NCBI GenBank assembly: GCA_013407085.1 | Contig: JACCGJ010014621.1 | Span: 1-64,000 of the forward strand | Direction of reading: 5' to 3' | From: Atriophallophorus winterbourni | Lineage: Eukaryota; Platyhelminthes; Trematoda; Plagiorchiida; Microphallidae | DNA length: 64,000 bases | In this document: in pieces, positions 44,591 through 58,963 of the stretch | Numbering within the stretch: position 1 is the stretch's first letter | Layout of the letters: each line of letters opens with the position of its first letter | Made by a program: the position numbers and the translations under genes | Notes under the pieces: generated by a model | What the model was told of the DNA's origin: nothing | Seen by the model: the letters and a program-made list of their open reading frames with translations, nothing else | Database searches by the model: none

Positions 44591-47500
44591 CTTCATTTAA
44601 AGTTAAAAGTAAAATACACGTTGGAAATATTTTTAAATATCATATAAGTTCGAACTTAAAGCAGTTTCATACGACCGGAATTCACGCCAAATTTAGATTA
44701 AGGACTCAACTAATTTGCGTTATCTATTTTTGCGTGAATTGAAGATGATTAACGTTTAATGCATGGCATATAGTGTGATGGCTGAACATATAACGGCGTG
44801 GCATTATTCTCGTGCATCAACTGTCCTAGAGTTATGTTAAATAACCAAGTAGACGCTGGAATTAAGCAGGTTAATTGCCAGTGTGATTTATCGTTTTTAC
44901 TTCCTAGAATATGTCACATGCCTGATCAATAAACCAATTGTTAGTCAACGAGAAAGAACATAACTGCAGCACTCATGTATTATAACGCGATCCTACATAG
45001 AAATGTCAACGATTCAACAGAATGTTTTAAAGACGGGGCTGTTCTAATTTAAAATACATTCTTTACGTTTGTTGTCATGTGAAATTACGCAATTTACTTA
45101 AGATAATTCGGGTAATTACCAGGGTATCTATCAAGTGATTTATAAATTGCTTTCTCATCAAAGGTTTTTAAAGATGCTGTTTGTCAGTGACTCTAGACTG
45201 TTACATCAATTTCGACTGCAATATTGATTAAGTTCCATCAGGTGATTCGCACGACATATCCGATAGAGGACGACAGTTGTTGAATATGAGATCAGCATAA
45301 CTGATTCTAGGCAAAAGTAGCAATGATTCACAATGATGGTATTTGGACTATTTGTGATGACCTTCCTTGTAAACTGTCTGACAATGAAACAAAGCGACCT
45401 CAACGGAAAATATTTCGTGTAAGGTTATTGGAGACGGATATTAGGGAAACAATATAATGTACTATATATGAGAACATATCACAGCTGGTAATATAAATTA
45501 ATTTCTCTGAGTCTACCGAGACAAATTGAAATCAGAAACCTATATAGTGAAATGAAACTTACGTGGACCTTTTGTATGAGTAGAAGTAGAAAATATAATG
45601 AGATGTTCGATAAATCATCATTCCCATTAAACAAATTAACAAACTGGAATTTGCCTTACAATTAGGGATATCAGCTTTACTCAAATGTATTGAAATTTAC
45701 ACTACTAAATTGATTTGGTAAACTGGTTTTTTAATTATGCATTTTTGAATGTGTTGCAGAATAAAAGTTTTGTGACCTGGAACAGCAGCCTTTTACCCAA
45801 CTTTATTTAAAGTTAAAAGTAAAATACACGTTAGAAATATTTTTAAATATCATATGATTTCGAACTTGAAGCAGTTTCATACAACCGGAATTCACGCCAA
45901 ATTTAGATTGAGGACTTAACTAATTTGCGTTATCTTTCTTTGCGCGAATTGGAGATGTTTAACGTTTAATGCATGGCATATAGTGTGATGGCTGAACATA
46001 TTACGGTGTGGCATTATTCTCGTGCATCAACTGTCCTAAGGGTATGTTCAATGACCAAGTAGACGGTTGGAATTAAGCAGGTTTATTGCTCGTGTGATTA
46101 AACGTTTTTCCTCCATAAACTATGTCACATGCCCGATCAACATTCCAACTGTTAGTCAACCAGAAAGAACATAACTGCAGCACTCATGTATTATAACACG
46201 ATCCTACATGGAAATGTCAACGATTCAACAGAATGTGTTTAAGACTGGGCTCTTTTAATTCGAAATACATTTTTTACGTTTGTTGTCATGTGAAATTACG
46301 CAATTTACCTAAGATAATTCGGGTAATTACCTGGGAATATATCAAGTGATTTATAAATTGCTTTCTCATCAAAGGTTTTTAAAGATGCTGTTTGTCAGTG
46401 ACTCTAGACTGTTACATCAATTTCGACTGCAATATTGATTTAATTCCATTAGGTGATTCCCACGACAAATCCGATAGAGGACGACATTTGTTGAATATGA
46501 GTTTAGCATAACTGATTCTACGCAAAAGTAGCAATGGTTCACATTGATGGCATTTGGGCTATATATGATGGCATTCCGTCTAAACTGTATAACAATGAAA
46601 CAAATCGATCTTAACGCATAATATTTCGTGTGAGGTTATTGCAGCCAGAAATTAAAGAACCAATATATCATACTATATATGAGAACATATCAGAGCTGGT
46701 AAAATAAATTAGTTTCTTTAAGTCTATCGAGACAAATTGAAATCAGAAACCCATATATGAAATGAAACCTACGTGTTGGTGGAGCTACCGGAGGACCATT
46801 TGTATGAGTAGAAGTAGAAAATATAATGAGATGTTAGATAAATCATCATTCCCACTAAACAGATTAACAAACTCGAATTTGCATAACATCTATACAATCA
46901 GGGATAGCAACTATACCTAAGTCTATTGAAATTTACACTACTAAATTGATTTGTTAACCTGTTTCGTTAATAATGCATTTTTAAATGAGTTGCAGAATAA
47001 ATTTTTTTGTGAGCAGCATTAGCAGCAGCTTCTCCAAAATCATTTAAATTTAAAAGTAAAATTCACGTTAAAAATACTTTCAAATGTCATATCAAAGTTC
47101 GAACTTTAAGCAGTTTCATACGACCGGAATTCATGCCAAATTTAGATTAAGGACCTAACTAATTTGCGTTATCTTTCTTTGCGCGAATTGAAGATGTTTA
47201 ACGTTTAATGCATGGCGTATAGTGTGATGGCTGAACATATTACGGCGTCGCATTATTCTCGTGCATCAACTGTCCTAAAGGTATGTTCAATGACCAAGTA
47301 GACGGTAGGAATTAGGCAGGTTTATTGCTCGTGTGATTAAACGTTTTTCCTCCCTAAAATTTATCACATTCCCGATCAATAAACCAACTGTTAGCCAACG
47401 AGAAAAAACATAATTGCAGCACTTATGTATTATACCACGACGACATTGGCTGAATATGAGTTCAGCATATGTGATTCTACGCAAAACCAGCAATGATTCA

Positions 47501-47955
47501 CAATGATGGTATTTGTACTATATGTAATGGCCTTCCTTGTAAAATGTTTTTCAATATTTTGTGTAAGAATAATGCAGTCATAAATAATGGAAAAAATATA
47601 TAATACTTTATTTGAGAAAATATCACAGCTGGTAATATAAATTAGTTTCTTTGAGTCTACCGAGACAAATTGAAAACAGAAATCCATATATGAAATGAAA
47701 CTTATGAGTTGGTGGAGTTAACACAGCAACTTTTGTTTGAGCATCATCACACGAAGTAGAAAATATAATGAGATGTTCGATAAATCATCATTCCCAATAA
47801 ACAAGTTAACAAACTGGAATTTGCATAACATGTTTACAATTATGGATAGCAAATATGCTTAAATTTATTCAAATTTATGCTATTAAATTGATTTGGTAAA
47901 CTGGTTTCTTTAATTATATATGCTTGAAAGTGTTGCGGAATAACATTTTACTTAC

Positions 47956-47979
47956 TTCTACCAGCGACCTTTCTTGGAA
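47956..47979 (-). other. Exon-like cassette class A, copy 2 (24 nt)
   Basis: Minus strand: acceptor ...CTTTAAATGAAG, 24 nt, donor AGAA|GTAAGT (full consensus). Phase 1 gives PRKVAGR. The flanks match other copies closely; the 24-nt interior hardly does. Confidence 0.42.
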
Positions 47980-49448
47980 CTTCATTTAAAGTTAAAATTA
48001 AAATACACTTTAGAAACATTTTCCAATGTCATATTTAAATTCGAACTTAAAGCAGTTTCATAGGAATTAAGCAGGTTTATTGCTCGTGTGATTAAACGTT
48101 CTTCCTCCCTAAAGTATGTCACATGCCCGGTCAATAAACCAACTGTTAGTCAACGAGAAAGAACATAACTGCAGCACTCTTGTATAACACGATCCTACAT
48201 TGAAATGTCAACGATTCAACAGAATGTGTTTAAGACTGGGCTCTTTTAATTTGAAATACATTTTTTACGTTTGTCGTCATGTGAATTTACGCAATTTACT
48301 TAAGATAATTCGAGTAATTTCCTGGGAATTTATCAATTAATTTATAACTTGCTTTGTCATCAAAGGTTTTTGAAAGATGCTGTTTGTCAATGACTATAAA
48401 CTGTTACATCAATTTCGACTGCAATATTGATTAAATTCCATCAGGTGATTCACACCCCGACAGTTGTTGAATACAAGTTCAGCATAACTGATTGTACGTA
48501 AAAGTAGCAATGATTCACAATGTTGCTATCTGGACTATATGTGATGGCCTTCCTTGCAAACTGTTTCCCAATGACTTCAACGAATAATATTTCGTGTAAG
48601 AATATTGCATCCAGAAATTAAGGAAACAATATATTATACATTTTACTAGAAAATATCAAAATTGGTAAAAAAATTAATTTCTTTGTGTCTACCGCGAAAA
48701 ATTGAATTCTTGTAAATGAAATTTTCATGACTGTTGTGTTTATCCTGTATTACAGTGGAACACTATTTTACCGTTGCACAATCTAGACGCACACATTTAG
48801 CATTCAGAAAGGGGTATGTTTCATAATGTTTGTAATTCACGTTCTTTGGACCATGGAAATCTAAAAACTTTGGCAGGTTAATGGAAAACATCTGCTTTCG
48901 CATCAGTCAATTTTCACCATTATATAATCAATGCGAGGAAATCCACATGGTGTGCATTTAAATTCAAAATGGGATTCCAAGCATTTTACTTTAGCAAACG
49001 ACATTTTCATACTAACATCTCAAATAGCAAATTAACCTAAAGTTATTCAAATTTACGGGACTAATTTGATTTGTAAACATGGTATTTTTCGATAATACAT
49101 TTTTTAAACATGTTTAAACTGAATTCAATGTTACATTTAGGAGGGGGCATTCTATAAATCTCGTTACCGATATGAGTTTATCATAACTAATTCTACGCAA
49201 AAGGAGCAATGATTCACATTGATGGTATTTGGGCTATATATGATGGCATTCCGTCTAAACTGTATTACAATAAAACAAAGCGATCTTAACGGATATTATT
49301 TCGTGTAAGGTTATTGCAGCTAGAAATTAAGGAACCAATATATCATACTATATATGAGAAAATATCACAGCTGGTATTATAAATTAGTTTGTTTGAGTCT
49401 ACCGAGACAAATTGAAAACAGAATCCCATATAGTGAAATGAAACTTAC

Positions 49449-49487
49449 GATTTGGTGGAAATGACTTAGCACCATTTTCTTGAGTAT
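49449..49487 (-). other. Exon-like cassette class B, copy 1 (39 nt)
   Basis: Minus strand: acceptor CTTGTGAAG, 39 nt, donor AATC|GTAAGT. Phase 1 gives TQENGAKSFPPN. A second possible acceptor (ACTCAAG) nine bases in would make a 30-nt version in the same frame. Confidence 0.42.
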
Positions 49488-49662
49488 CTTCACAAGAAGT
49501 AAACAATTTAATGAGATTTTCGATAAATCATCATTCCCACTAAACAAACTAACAAACTGGAATTTGCATAACATGTATACAATTAGGGATAGCAACTATA
49601 CCTAAGTCTATTGAAATTTACACTACTAAATTGATTTGGTAAACTGTTTTTTTAATTATGCA

Positions 49663-51235
49663 TTTTTAAATGAGTTGTAGAATAAATGTTTTTGTTAGCT
49701 GCATTAGCAGCAGCTCCTCCAACTTCATTTAAATTCAAAAGTAAAATTCACTTTGGAAATACTTTCAAATGTCATATAAGTTCGAACTTTAAGCAGTTTC
49801 ATACGACCGGAATTCATGCCACATTTAGATTAAGGACCTACCTAATTTGCGTTATCTTTCTTCACGCGAATTAAAGAAGTTTAACGTTTAATGCATGGCA
49901 TATAGTGTGATGGCTGAACATATTACGGCGTGGCATTATTCTCGTGCATCAACTGTCCTAGAGTTATGTTCAATGACCAAGTAGACGCTGGAATTAAGCA
50001 GGTTAATTGCCAGTGTGATTTATCGTATTTCCTCCCTAGAATATGTCACATGCCCGATCAATAAACCAACTGTTAGTCAATGATAAAATACACAATTGCA
50101 GCACTCATGTATTATAACACGATCCTGCGTGGAAATGTCAACGATTCAAAACACTTTATTCAAGTTTGGGCTGTTTAAATTTTAAATATATTTTTCACGT
50201 ATCATGTCATGCAAAATTACGCAAATTACTTAGAATAATTCGCGTAATTACCTGGGAATTTATCAAGTGATTTATAATTTGCCTTCTCTTCAAAGGTTGT
50301 TGCAAGATGCTGTTACATAATTTCGGCTACAATATTGATTAAACTCCATTAGGTGATTCACACCCCGTCAGTTGTTGAATACAAGTTCAGCATAACTGAT
50401 TGTACGTAAAAGTAGCAATGATTCACAATGTTTGTATCTGGACTATATGTTATGGCCTTCCTTGTAAACTGTTTTCCAATGAAACATAGCGACCTCAACG
50501 GATAATATTTCGTCTAAGGATATTGCAGCCAGAATTAATGGAAAAAATATATAATAATTTATATGAGAAAATATCACAACCGGTAATGTAAATTAGTTTC
50601 TTTGAGTTTACCGAGAAAAAATTGAATTTTGGCAGTTAAAGTTTCCAGGAATGTTGTGTTTAGCTTGTATTACAGTGGAACACTATTTTGCCGTTGCACA
50701 ATCTAGACGCACACATTTAGCATTCAGAAAGGGGTAATGTTTCAAAATGTTTGTAATTCACGTTCTTTGGACCATGGAAAAACTAAAACCTTTGGCTGGT
50801 TAATAGAAAACATCTGCTTCGGCATCAATTAATTTTCAGCAGTATATATTTCCACAAATCCACATGGTGTAGTGAATATAATGAAAAGTTCGATGAATCA
50901 TCATTCCCACTAAACAAATTAGGAAACTGGAATTTGCCTAACATGTAAACAATTAAGCATAGCAAATGTACCTAAACCTATTCAAATTTACGCGATTAAA
51001 TCTATTTGGTGAACTGGTTTTTTAATTATATGTGTTTAAAATCTATTCAGAATAAAATCTTTCTTACCTTGAGCGGCAGCAGGTTTTTTAGCTTCATTTA
51101 AAGTTAAAAGTAAAATACACATCAGAAACCTTTTCGAATGTCATATTTATATTCGAAATTAAACAGTTTCACACGACCGGAATTCACGCCAAATTTAGGT
51201 TAAGGACTTAACTAATTTGCGTTATCTTTCTTTGC
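49663..51235 (+). repeat. Higher-order duplication, left copy
   Basis: About 1.57 kb nearly identical to 54809-56381 at a constant offset of 5146 bases. Neighbouring units are far more diverged, so this is a recent duplication or gene-conversion tract inside an older array. Confidence 0.85.
51068..51091 (-). other. Exon-like cassette class A, copy 3 (24 nt)
   Basis: Minus strand: acceptor ...CTTTAAATGAAG, 24 nt, donor CAAG|GTAAGA (consensus). Phase 1 gives KKPAAAQ. Duplicated identically at 56214. Confidence 0.42.
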
Positions 51236-53254
51236 GCGAATTGAAAATGTTTAACGTTTAATGCATAGTATATAGTGTGATGGCTGAACATATAACCGCG
51301 TGGCATTATTCTCGTGCATCAACTGTCCTAGAGATATGTACAATGACCAAGTAGACGGTAGGAATTAAGCAGGTTTATTGCTCGTTGATTTATCGTTTTT
51401 CTTCCCTAGAATATGTCACATGCCCGATCAATAAACCAACTGTTAGTCAACGAGAAAGAACATAACTGCAGCACTCATGTATTATAACACGATCCTACAT
51501 AGAAATATCAACGATTCAACACAATGTGTTCAAGACTGGGCTGTTTTAATTTGAAATACATTTTTTACGTTTGTTGTCATGTGAAATTACGCAATGTACT
51601 TAAGATAATTCGGGTAATTACCTGGGAATTTTTCAAGTGATTTATTAATTGCTTTCAAATCAAAGGTTTTTAAAGATGCTGTTTGTCAGTGACTCTAGAC
51701 TGTTACATCAATTTTGACTGCAATATTGATTAAATTCCATCAGGTGAATCCGACGACAAATCCGATAGAGGTCGACAGTTGTTGATTACGAGTTTAGCAT
51801 AACTGATTCTACGCAAAAGTAGCAATGTTTCACATTGATGGTATTTGGGCTTTATATGATGGCTCTCCTTGTAGAATGTATTACAATAAAACAAAGCGAC
51901 CTCAAAGGAAAATATTTCGTGTAAGGTTATTGGAGCCATAGTATATATGAGAAAATATCACAGCTGGTAATATAAATTAGTTTCTTTGAATCTACCGAGA
52001 CAAATTGAAAACAGAATCACATATAGTGAAATGAAACTTACGTGATCTTGGAGCTACCGGAGGACCATTTGTATGAGTAGAAGTAGAAAATATAATGAGA
52101 TGTTCGATAAATCATCATTCCCACTAAACAAATTAACCAACTGGAATTTGCATAACATGTTTACATTTAGGGAAAGCAACGATACTCAAATGTATTGAAA
52201 TTTACACTACTTAATTGATTTGGTAAACTGGTTTTTTATTTATGCATTTTCAAATGTGTTGCAGAATAAAAGTTTTGTGAGCTTCATAGCAGCAGCTTCT
52301 CTAACTTCATTTAAATTTAAAAGTAAAATACACCTTAGAAATATTTTTGAATATCATATAAGTTCGAACTTAAAGCAGTTTCATACGACCGGAATTCACG
52401 CCAAATTTAGATTAAGGACTTAACAAATTTGCGTTATCTTTCTTTGCGTAAATTAAAGATGTTTAACGTTTAATACCAGGTTTATAGTGTGATGGCTGAA
52501 CATATAACGGCGTGGCATTATTCTCCTGCATCAACTGTCCTAGAGTCATGTTTAATTGACCAAGTAGACGCTGGAATTAAGCAGGTTAATTGCCAGTGTG
52601 ATTTATCGTTTTTCCTCCCTAGAATATGTCACATGCTCGATCAAGAAACCAAATGTTAGTCAACGAGAAAGAACATAACTGCAGCACTCATGTATTATAA
52701 CACGATCCTACATAGAAATATCAACGATTCAACAGAATGTGTTCAAGACTGGGCTGTTTTAATTTTAAATTTTTTTTACGTTTGTTGTCATGTGAAATTA
52801 CGCAATTTACTTAAGATAATTTAGATAATTAACTGGGAATTTATAAAGTGATTTATAAATTGCTTTCAAATCAAAGGTTTTTAAAGATGCTGTTTGTCAG
52901 TGACTCTAGACTGTTACTCATAATTTCGACTGCAATATTGATTAAATTCCATCGGGTCATTCCCACGACAAATCCGATATGAGTTTAGCATAACTGATTC
53001 TACGCAAAAGGAGCAATGATTCACATTGATGGTATTTAGGCTATATATGATGGCCTTCCGTGTAAACTGTATTACAATAAAACAAAGCGATCTTAACGGA
53101 TAATATTTCGTGTAAGGTTATTGCAGCTAGAAATTGAGGAACCAATATATCATACTATATTGAGAAAATATCACAGCTGGTAATATAAATTAGTTTGTTT
53201 GAGTCTACCGATACAAATTGAAAACAGAATCCCATATGGTGAAATGAAACTTAC

Positions 53255-53293
53255 GTCTTGGTGGAAGTGAATTAGCACCATTTTCTTGAGTAT
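53255..53293 (-). other. Exon-like cassette class B, copy 2 (39 nt)
   Basis: Minus strand: acceptor CGTGTAAAG, 39 nt, donor AGAC|GTAAGT. Phase 1 gives TQENGANSLPPR. Other units (44327, 46770, 52050, 54605, 57214) keep the GTAAGT-type donor and an open frame (such as TNGPPVAP) but have lost the acceptor AG. Confidence 0.42.
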
Positions 53294-53930
53294 CTTTACA
53301 CGAGGTAGAAAATATAATGAGATTTTCGATAAATCATCATTCCCACTAAACAAATTAACAAACTGGAATTTGCATAACATGTTTACAATTAGGGATAGCA
53401 ACTATACTCAAATGTATTGAAATTTACACTAATAAATTTATTTGGTAAACTGTTTTTTTTAATTATGCATTTTTAAATGTGTTGCAGAATAAAAGTTTCG
53501 TTAGCTGCTTTAGCAGCTGCTCCTCCAACTTCATTTAAATTTAAAAGTAAAATCCGCGTTAGAAAAAGTTTCAAATGTCATATTTAAATTCGAAATTTAA
53601 GCAAATCCGTACCACCGGAATTCACGCCAAATTTAGATTAAGGAGTTAACTAATTTGCGTTATCTTTCTTTGCGTGAATTAATGATGTTTAACGTTTAAT
53701 GCATGGCGTATATAGTGTGATGGCTGAACATATAACGGCGTGGCATTATTCTCGTGCATCAACTATCCTAGAGGTTTGTTCAATGCTCCAGTAGACGGTA
53801 GGAATTAAGCAGGTTTATTGCTCGTGTGATTGAACGATTTTCCTCCCTAGAATATGTCACATGCTCGATCAATATACCAACTGTTAGTCAATGAGAAAAT
53901 ACACAATTGCAGCACTCATGTATTATACAC

Positions 53931-54181
53931 GAACCTACATGGAAATGTCAACGATTCATAACAATTTTTCAAGGTCGGGCTGTTTAAATTTTAAATATAT
54001 TTTTTACGTATCTTGTCATGTGAAATTACGCAAATTACTCAGGATAATTCGCGTAATTAACCGGGATTTTAAAACACTTTTTTCAAGGTTGGGCTGTTTA
54101 AATTTTAAATATATTTTTCACGTATCTTGTCATGTGAAATTACGCAAATTACTCAGGATAATTCGCGTAATTACCTGTGAA
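53931..54181 (+). repeat. Local tandem duplication inside one array unit
   Basis: A stretch of about 110 bases (GGCTGTTTAAATTTTAAATA through GATAATTCGCGTAATTA) is present twice in a row in this unit only, adding to its length. Confidence 0.85.
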
Positions 54182-54808
54182 TTTATCAAGTGATTTATGG
54201 ATTGCTTTCACTTCAAAGGTTATTGCAAGATGCTGTTTGTCAGTTACTCTAGACTGTTACATTAATTTCGACTACAATATTGATTAAACTCCATCAGTTG
54301 ATTCACACCCCGACAGTTGTTGAATATGAGTTTAGCATGACTGATTCTACACAAAAGTAGCAATGATTCACTATGATGGTATTCAGACTATATGTAATGG
54401 CCTTCCTTGTAAACTGTCGCACAATCAAACAAAGCAACCATCAACGGAAAATATTTCGTGTAAGGTTACTGGAGCCAGATATTATGGAAACAATATATCA
54501 TACTATATATGAGAACATATCAGAGCTGGTAAAATAAATTAGTTTCTTTGAGTCTATCGAGACAAATTGAAATCAGAAACCCATATATTGAAATGAAACT
54601 TACGTGATCCTGGAGCAACCGGAGTACCTTTTGTATGAGTAGAAGTAGAAAATATAATGAGATGTTCGATAAATCATCATTCCCACTAAACTAATTAACA
54701 AACTGGAATTTGCATAACATGTTTACAATCAGGGATAGCAACTATACTCAAATGTATTGAAATTTACACTACTAAATTGATTTGGTAAACTGGTTTTTTA
54801 ATTATGCA

Positions 54809-56381
54809 TTTTTAAATGAGTTGTAGAATAAATGTTTTTGTTAGCTGCATTAGCAGCAGCTCCTCCAACTTCATTTAAATTCAAAAGTAAAAATCACTTT
54901 GGAAATACTTTCAAATGTCATATAAGTTCGAACTTTAAGCAGTTTCATACGACCGGAATTCATGCCACATTTAGATTAAGGACCTACCTAATTTGCGTTA
55001 TCTTTCTTTACGCGAATTAAAGAAGTTTAACGTTTAATGCATGGCATATAGTGTGATGGCTGAACATATTACGGCGTGGCATTATTCTCGTGCATCAACT
55101 GTCCTAGAGTTATGTTCAATGACCAAGTAGACGCTGGAATTAAGCAGGTTAATTGCCAATGTGATTTATCGTATTTCCTCCCTAGAATATGTCACATGCC
55201 CGATCAATAAACCAACTGTTAGTCAATGATAAAATACACAATTGCAGCACTCATGTATTATAACACGATCCTGCGTGGAAATGTCAACGATTCAAAACAC
55301 TTTATTCAAGTTTGGGCTGTTTAAATTTTAAATATATTTTTCACGTATCAAATCATGCAAAATTACGCAAATTACTTAGAATAATTCGCGTAATTACCTG
55401 GGAATTTATCAAGTGATTTATAATTTGCCTTCTCTTCAAAGGTTATTGCAAGATGCTGTTACATAATTTCGGCTACAATATTGATTAAACTCCATTAGGT
55501 GATTCACACCCCGTCAGTTGTTGAATACAAGTTCAGCATAACTGATTGTACGTAAAAGTAGCAATGATTCACAATGTTTGTATCTGGACTATATGTTATG
55601 GCCTTCCTTGTAAACTGTTTTCCAATGAAACATAGCGACCTCAACGGATAATATTTCGTGTAAGGATATTGCAGCCAGAATTAATGGAAAAAATATATAA
55701 TAATTTATATGAGAAAATATCACAACCGGTAATGTAAATTAGTTTCTTTGAGCTTACTGAGAAAAAATTGAATTTTGGCAGTTAAAGTTTCCAGGAATGT
55801 TGTGTTTAGCTTGTTTTACAGTGGAACACTATTTTGCCGTTGCACAATCTAGACGCACACATTTAGCATTCAGAAAGGGGTAATGTTTCAAAATGTTTGT
55901 AATTCACGTTCTTTGGACCATGGAAAAACTAAAACCTTTGGCTGGTTAATAGAAAACATCTGGTTCGGCATCAATTAATTTTCAGCAGTATATATTTCCA
56001 CAAATCCACATGGTGTAGTGAATATAATGAAAAGTTCGATGAATCATCATTCCCACTAAACAAATTAGGAAACTGGAATTTGCCTAACACGTAAACAATT
56101 AAGCATAGCAAATGTACCTAAACCTATTCAAATTTACGCGAATAAATCTATTTGGTGAACCGGTTTTTTAATTATATGTGTTTAAAATCTATTCAGAATA
56201 AAATCTTTCTTACCTTGAGCGGCAGCAGGTTTTTTAGCTTCATTTAAAGTTAAAAGTAAAATACACATCAGAAACCTTTTCAAATGTCATATTTAAATTC
56301 GAAATTAAACAGTTTCACACGACCGGAATTCACGCCAAATTTAGGTTAAGGACTTAACTAATTTGCGTTATCTTTCTTTGC
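54809..56381 (+). repeat. Higher-order duplication, right copy
   Basis: Right partner of 49663-51235 (offset 5146). The junction at about 56385 switches to sequence resembling the 52450 unit (AACAGGTTTATAGTG against ACCAGGTTTATAGTG), so the array is a mosaic. Confidence 0.85.
56214..56237 (-). other. Exon-like cassette class A, copy 4 (24 nt)
   Basis: Identical to the cassette at 51068, with the same consensus donor CAAG|GTAAGA and acceptor. It lies within the duplicated segment. Confidence 0.42.
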
Positions 56382-58911
56382 GTAAAGTAAACATGTTTAA
56401 CGTTTAATAACAGGTTTATAGTGTGATGGCTGAACATATAAAGGCGTGGCATTAGTCTCGTGCATCAACTGTCCTAGAGTCATGTTTAATTGACCAAGTA
56501 GACGCTGGAATTAAGCAGGTTGATTGCCAGTGTGATTTATCGTTTTTCCTCCCTAGAATATGGCACATGCCCGATTAATAAACCAACTGTTACTCAATGA
56601 GAAAACACATAATTGCATCACTCATGTATTATAACACGAACCTACATGGAAATGTCAACGATTCAAAGCAATTTATTCAAGGTTGGGCTGTTTAAATTTC
56701 AAATATATTTTTCACGTAACTTGTCATGTGAAATTACGCAAATTACTCAGGATAATTCGCGAAATTACTTGGGAATTTATCAAATAATTTATAACTTGCT
56801 TTGTCATCAAAGGTTTTTGAAAGATGCTGTTTGTCAGTGACGCTAGACTGTTACATCAATTTCGACTGCAATATTGATTAAATTACATCAGGTGATTCCC
56901 AGGACAAATCCGATAGAGGACGACAGATGTTGAATATGAGTTTAGCATAACTGTTTCTACGCAAAAGTAGCAATGATTCACAATGATGATATTTGGACTA
57001 TATGTGATGGCCTTCCCTGTAAACTGTCTCACAATGAAAAACAAAGCGAACTCAACGGAAAATATTTCGTGTAAGGTTATTGGAGCCAGATATTAGGGAA
57101 CCAATATATCATAATATATATGAGAACATATCACAGCTGGTAATATAAATTAGTTTCATTGAGTCTACCGAGACAAATTGAAATCAGAAACCCATATAGT
57201 GAAATGAAACTTACGTGATCGTAGAACTACCGGAATAGCTTTTGTATGAGTAGAAGTAGAAAATATAATGAGATGTTCGATAAATCATCATTCCCACTAA
57301 ACAAATTAACAAACCGCAATTTGCATAACATGTTTACAATTAGGGACAGCAACTATACTTAAATGTATTGAAATTTACACTACTAAATTGATTTGGTAAA
57401 CTGGTTTTTTAATTATGCATTTTTATTGTGTTGCAGAATAAAAGTTTCGTTAGCTGCATTAGCAGCAGCTCCTCCAACTTCTTTTAAACTTAAAAGTAAA
57501 ATACACGTTAGAAAAACTCCCAAATGTCTTATTTAAATTCGAAATTTAAGCAGTTTCATACGACTGGAATTCACGCCAAATTTAGATTAAGGACTTAACT
57601 AATTTGCGTTATCTTTTTTTGCGCGAATTAAATATGTTTAACGTTAAATGCATGGCATATAGTGTGATGGCTGAACATATAACGGCGTGGCATTATTCCC
57701 GTGCATCAACTGTCCTAGTGGTATGTTCAATGACCAAGTAGATGGTAGGAATTAAGCAGGTTTATCGCTCGTGTGATTAAACGTTTTCCCTCCCTAGAGT
57801 ATGTCACATGCATGATCAAATAACCAACTGTTATTCAACGAGAAAAAACATAACTGCACCACCCATGTATTATAACACGATCCTACATGGAAATATCAAC
57901 GATCCAAAAGACATTGTTCAGGGAGTTTTCGCTGTTGAAAATTTGAAATAGTTTTCTTTACGTTGTCATGTGAATTTAAGCAAATTACTGAGAATTCTTC
58001 TGGTAATTACCGGGGAATATATCAAGTGATTTATTAGTTGCTCCCTCATCAACGGTTTTTTGAAAGATGCTGTTTGTCATTTGACCTAGAATATTACAAT
58101 AATTTCAACTGCAATATTGATTTAATTCTATTACGTGATTCACATCTCAAATCCGATAAAGGAGCACTGTTGTAGAAAGCGAGTTTAGCCTATCTGATTT
58201 TACGCAAATGTAGCAATGTTTTCCAATGTTGCTATCTGGACTATATGTGATGGCATTCCTTGTAAACTGTTACCCAATGACTTCAACGGATAATGTTTCG
58301 TGTAAGAATATTGCATCCAGAAATAAAGGAAAAAATATATTATACATTTTATTAGAAAATATCACAATCGGTAAAATAAATTAATTTCTTTGTGTCAACC
58401 GCGAAAAATTGAATTCTTGTAAATGAAATTTCCATGACTGTTGTGTTTATCTTGTATAACGGTGTAACACTATTTTACAGTTGCACAATCTAGACGCACA
58501 AGTTTAGCATTCAGAAAGGGCTACGTTTCAAATTGTTGCTAATTGACGTGCTTTGGCGCATGGAAAAACTAAACCTTTGGCAGGTTAATGGAAAACATCT
58601 GCCTTCGTATCAATCAATTTTCAGCAATAAATATTTCCACAAATCTACGTGGTGTTCATTTAAATTAAGAAAAGTGATTCTTATCATTACACTCTAGCCA
58701 ACGATATATTTAAGAAACCATCTTAATTGGCATTTAAACAAAACACATTTTTAATCTTAAACAGATATATTATAAAAATATCTTATAAAATTTGACCCTA
58801 GTTGCAACCAGGTTTTGCAAACTTTAAATACCATTTAATATATTCCGTTTCAAGTAACATGTACCGCTATCCTATTTGGACTACTGTTAGCTCACTGTTG
58901 ACAATCTGACG

Positions 58912-58963
58912 ATATACATACATACATACATACATATATACATACATATGTATGTATGTATAT
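58912..58963. repeat. TACA/TGTA microsatellite forming an inverted repeat
   Basis: ATACATACATACATAC runs into TATGTATGTATGTATAT, so the tract can fold on itself. It splits the last piece of the array from the rest. Confidence 0.85.

Noticed and set aside
49686..49874. Plus-strand ORF starting MFLLAALAAAPPTSFKFKSK, looking like a signal peptide (also at 54832)
   Set aside because: It is the antisense of a class A cassette and its flank, and appears in two places only because of the segmental duplication. Other units lack the ATG and the frame.
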